Assembly: GCA_964468755.1 (NCBI GenBank)
Contig: CAYXWH010000022.1
Span: 1 to 25,131 of the forward strand
From: CAYXWH01 sp964468755
GTDB taxonomy: Bacteria; Chloroflexota; Dehalococcoidia; Dehalococcoidales; RBG-16-60-22
Length of the DNA stretch: 25,131 bases
Direction: 5' to 3'
The notes beneath the pieces are model-generated. The model made no database searches and was not told the origin of the DNA. It saw only the letters and a list, made by a program, of their open reading frames with translations. The position numbers and the translations under genes are program-made. Of the stretch, positions 24,472 to 25,131 are shown piece after piece (within the stretch, counting starts at the first letter, position 1; each line of letters begins with the position of its first letter).

Positions 24472-24705
24472 ATGGCAAAGAGTAAAAAGAAATCCAGAGA
24501 CGTAAATGTGTTGGCTTCTCAAATTGTAGAAGAAGCCACTGGCGAACCTAAACCAAAGCCAGAAGATTCTAATAAAAACCCTGCTGCTGTGGCTCTAGGG
24601 CGTCTAGGTGGTCTAAAGGGGGGTAAGGCTAGAGCAAGTAAACTAACTCCTGAACAAAGAAAGGAAATAGCTAAAAAAGCTGCTCAGGCTCGGTGGAACA
24701 AGTAA
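24472..24705 (+). CDS. Lysine-rich GGLKGGKARA-motif mini-protein
   Basis: A 77-residue, very basic protein. The N-terminus (MAKSKKKSRD) and a Pro/Lys linker precede a compact C-terminal motif: AVALGRLGGLKGGKARASK, then LTPEQRKEIAKKAAQARW. I recognise this as a recurrent uncharacterised small-protein motif; nucleic-acid binding is inferred from charge only. The frame opens at 24442, but ATG 24472 is favoured: no Shine-Dalgarno exists and the -10 ends six bases earlier, implying a leaderless mRNA. Codons are A+T-richer than in the main gene block, suggesting foreign origin. Confidence 0.75.
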   Translation: MAKSKKKSRDVNVLASQIVEEATGEPKPKPEDSNKNPAAVALGRLGGLKGGKARASKLTPEQRKEIAKKAAQARWNK

Positions 24706-24735
24706 ACATACGTTTGTAGAGTGCAAATGTATAAT

Positions 24736-24755
24736 CCCCCCTTATATATGGGGGG
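24736..24755 (+). repeat. C6/G6 hairpin
   Basis: CCCCCC and GGGGGG are separated by eight A/T bases (TTATATAT). It sits 30 bases after the mini-gene and directly before a TTGACA box. There is no T-run, so it is not a standard terminator. Confidence 0.5.
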
Positions 24756-24784
24756 TTGACAAATACCCCTTAAAATGGTATACT
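24756..24784 (+). promoter_or_regulatory. Strong sigma-70-type promoter upstream of tRNA
   Basis: TTGACA (24756-24761), exactly 17 bases, TATACT (24779-24784). Predicted start near 24791. It could transcribe the tRNA 65 bases downstream, unless the overlapping dyad blocks it. Confidence 0.65.
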
Positions 24785-24825
24785 CCCTTTAGATGGCGTG
24801 GCAACTATCTAAAGGGAGTATTTTT
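24782..24825 (+). terminator. 13-bp dyad with T-run, overlapping the promoter
   Basis: ACTCCCTTTAGAT (24782-24794) and ATCTAAAGGGAGT (24807-24819) pair perfectly around a 12-base loop, followed by ATTTTT. For a transcript coming from the mini-gene this is a good intrinsic terminator. It also overlaps the -10 of the promoter at 24756-24784, so it may instead be an operator. Confidence 0.6.
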
Positions 24826-24855
24826 ATGGGTCTATTTAATTTGACCCTACTTGCC

Positions 24856-24944
24856 GGAGGAGTGGCAGAGTGGTCGATTGCGCCCGACTCAAAACCGGGA
24901 GGTCTGCTGACACAGACCCAGGAGTTCGAATCTCCTCTCCTCCG
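24856..24944 (+). tRNA. Class II tRNA: serine-type body with CAA (Leu) anticodon
   Basis: All arms fold: acceptor GGAGGAG/CTCCTCC, D-stem GCA/TGC, anticodon stem CCCGA/CCGGG, variable arm GGTCTG/CAGACC, T-stem AGGAG/CTCCT with loop TTCGAAT. The anticodon loop is CTCAAAA, giving CAA (24890-24892), which reads UUG (Leu). Yet G73 (24944), the GGA start and the D-arm are serine-type; Leu tRNAs normally have A73. The last anticodon-stem pair is an A-C mismatch (24887/24895). CCA is not encoded. It could be a tRNA-Ser(CGA) derivative, a pseudo-tRNA, or a functional decoding variant. Confidence 0.85.
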
Positions 24945-24953
24945 CTCAAGTGT

Positions 24954-24976
24954 AATTATACCACGGGAGTATAATT
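24954..24976. repeat. 8-bp inverted repeat after the tRNA
   Basis: AATTATAC (24954-24961) and GTATAATT (24969-24976) flank seven bases. The right arm contains TATAAT (24970-24975), a possible -10 for the next gene. GGGAGTAT (24965-24972) overlaps it and also occurs at 24814-24821 and, inverted, at 24780-24787. Confidence 0.5.
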
Positions 24977-25030
24977 TGTCTAGTTGGAAGCTATTATTAA
25001 GGTGTAAGGTACACCAATGGAGGGGGTAAC

Positions 25031-25131
25031 ATGGTAATAAACAATGGCTTTGAGGAACAGATAAGAAAACTGATATCGGAAACGCAAGACGAGTTGAACA
25101 AAGTAAGTATTCAAAAAAAGACCCTTGAGGA
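25031..25131 (+). CDS. Hypothetical protein, N-terminal fragment (runs off window)
   Basis: The first 33 codons of a gene cut by the right edge. ATG 25031 follows a strong GGAGGGGG ribosome binding site by about four bases. The visible peptide starts MVINNGFEEQIRKL and is rich in E, Q, K and L with hydrophobic residues at near-heptad spacing, suggesting a helical or coiled-coil beginning. No family can be named from so little. Its A+T-rich codons match the neighbouring accessory segment. Confidence 0.65.
   Translation, partial: MVINNGFEEQIRKLISETQDELNKVSIQKKTLE

Noticed and set aside
24887..24895. Selenocysteine or UGA-suppressor tRNA (anticodon TCA)
   Set aside because: Shifting the loop to read TCA would put C at position 33 instead of the invariant U and break the stem; the acceptor and T-stem are also of standard 7+5 size, not the 8+5 of bacterial tRNA-Sec.
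24793..25029. 78-residue ORF covering the tRNA
   Set aside because: It runs through the complete tRNA; peptides like VAEWSIAPDSKPGG and QEFESPLL are the usual false translations of class II tRNA genes.
1..25131. CRISPR arrays, rRNA genes, transposases, toxin-antitoxin or defence genes
   Set aside because: No regularly spaced repeats and no recognisable genes of these classes were found in the window.

Overview
The window is about 25 kb of a draft bacterial scaffold, with one 100-N assembly gap inside mfd. Gene density is high and G+C looks moderately high until the last ~700 bases. The gene set suggests an uncultured Chloroflexota member, probably Dehalococcoidia-like: RtcB with archease, a DUF5679 mini-protein, a Gram-positive-type LexA box, an iron-sulfur PurF, no encoded tRNA CCA, and frequent TTG/GTG starts. 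This placement is inference from gene content; no rRNA or marker comparison was possible.

Left part (1-7.8 kb): the C-terminal half of an MFS transporter and an ArsA/GET3-like ATPase face an RNA-repair operon (archease-rtcB). Next, on the minus strand, come a 46-residue zinc ribbon (DUF5679), a DUF167 protein and a small membrane protein. A plus-strand cluster follows: an MBL-fold hydrolase overlapping a radical SAM gene, then a PncC/CinA-C amidase. RNase PH has its own promoter.

Middle (7.8-17 kb): a minus-strand proline operon, proB-hypothetical-DUF429-proA, is driven by a near-consensus promoter. It diverges from an MFS transporter gene, followed by mfd and a convergent rluB-like pseudouridine synthase. 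The N gap in mfd is flanked by an identical 55-nt sequence; collapsing it restores a full-length ~1153-residue Mfd.

Right part (17-24.2 kb): a carboxymuconolactone-decarboxylase-like protein, a methyltransferase, a zinc-ribbon protein behind a tandem 11-bp repeat operator, an alpha/beta hydrolase, purF, an autoregulated lexA, a class II aldolase, ilvE and a short QueG-like iron-sulfur protein. Most of this is housekeeping metabolism, DNA repair and RNA processing. Several convergent pairs have 0-9 bases between stop codons.

The last ~700 bases differ: they are A+T-richer and crowded with hairpins. They hold a probably leaderless lysine-rich mini-gene, a consensus promoter interleaved with a 13-bp dyad and T-run, a serine-type tRNA carrying a leucine CAA anticodon, three copies of an 8-mer (GGGAGTAT), and the start of an unrecognised coiled-coil-like gene. 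This looks like the edge of an accessory region and is the most unusual part of the window.
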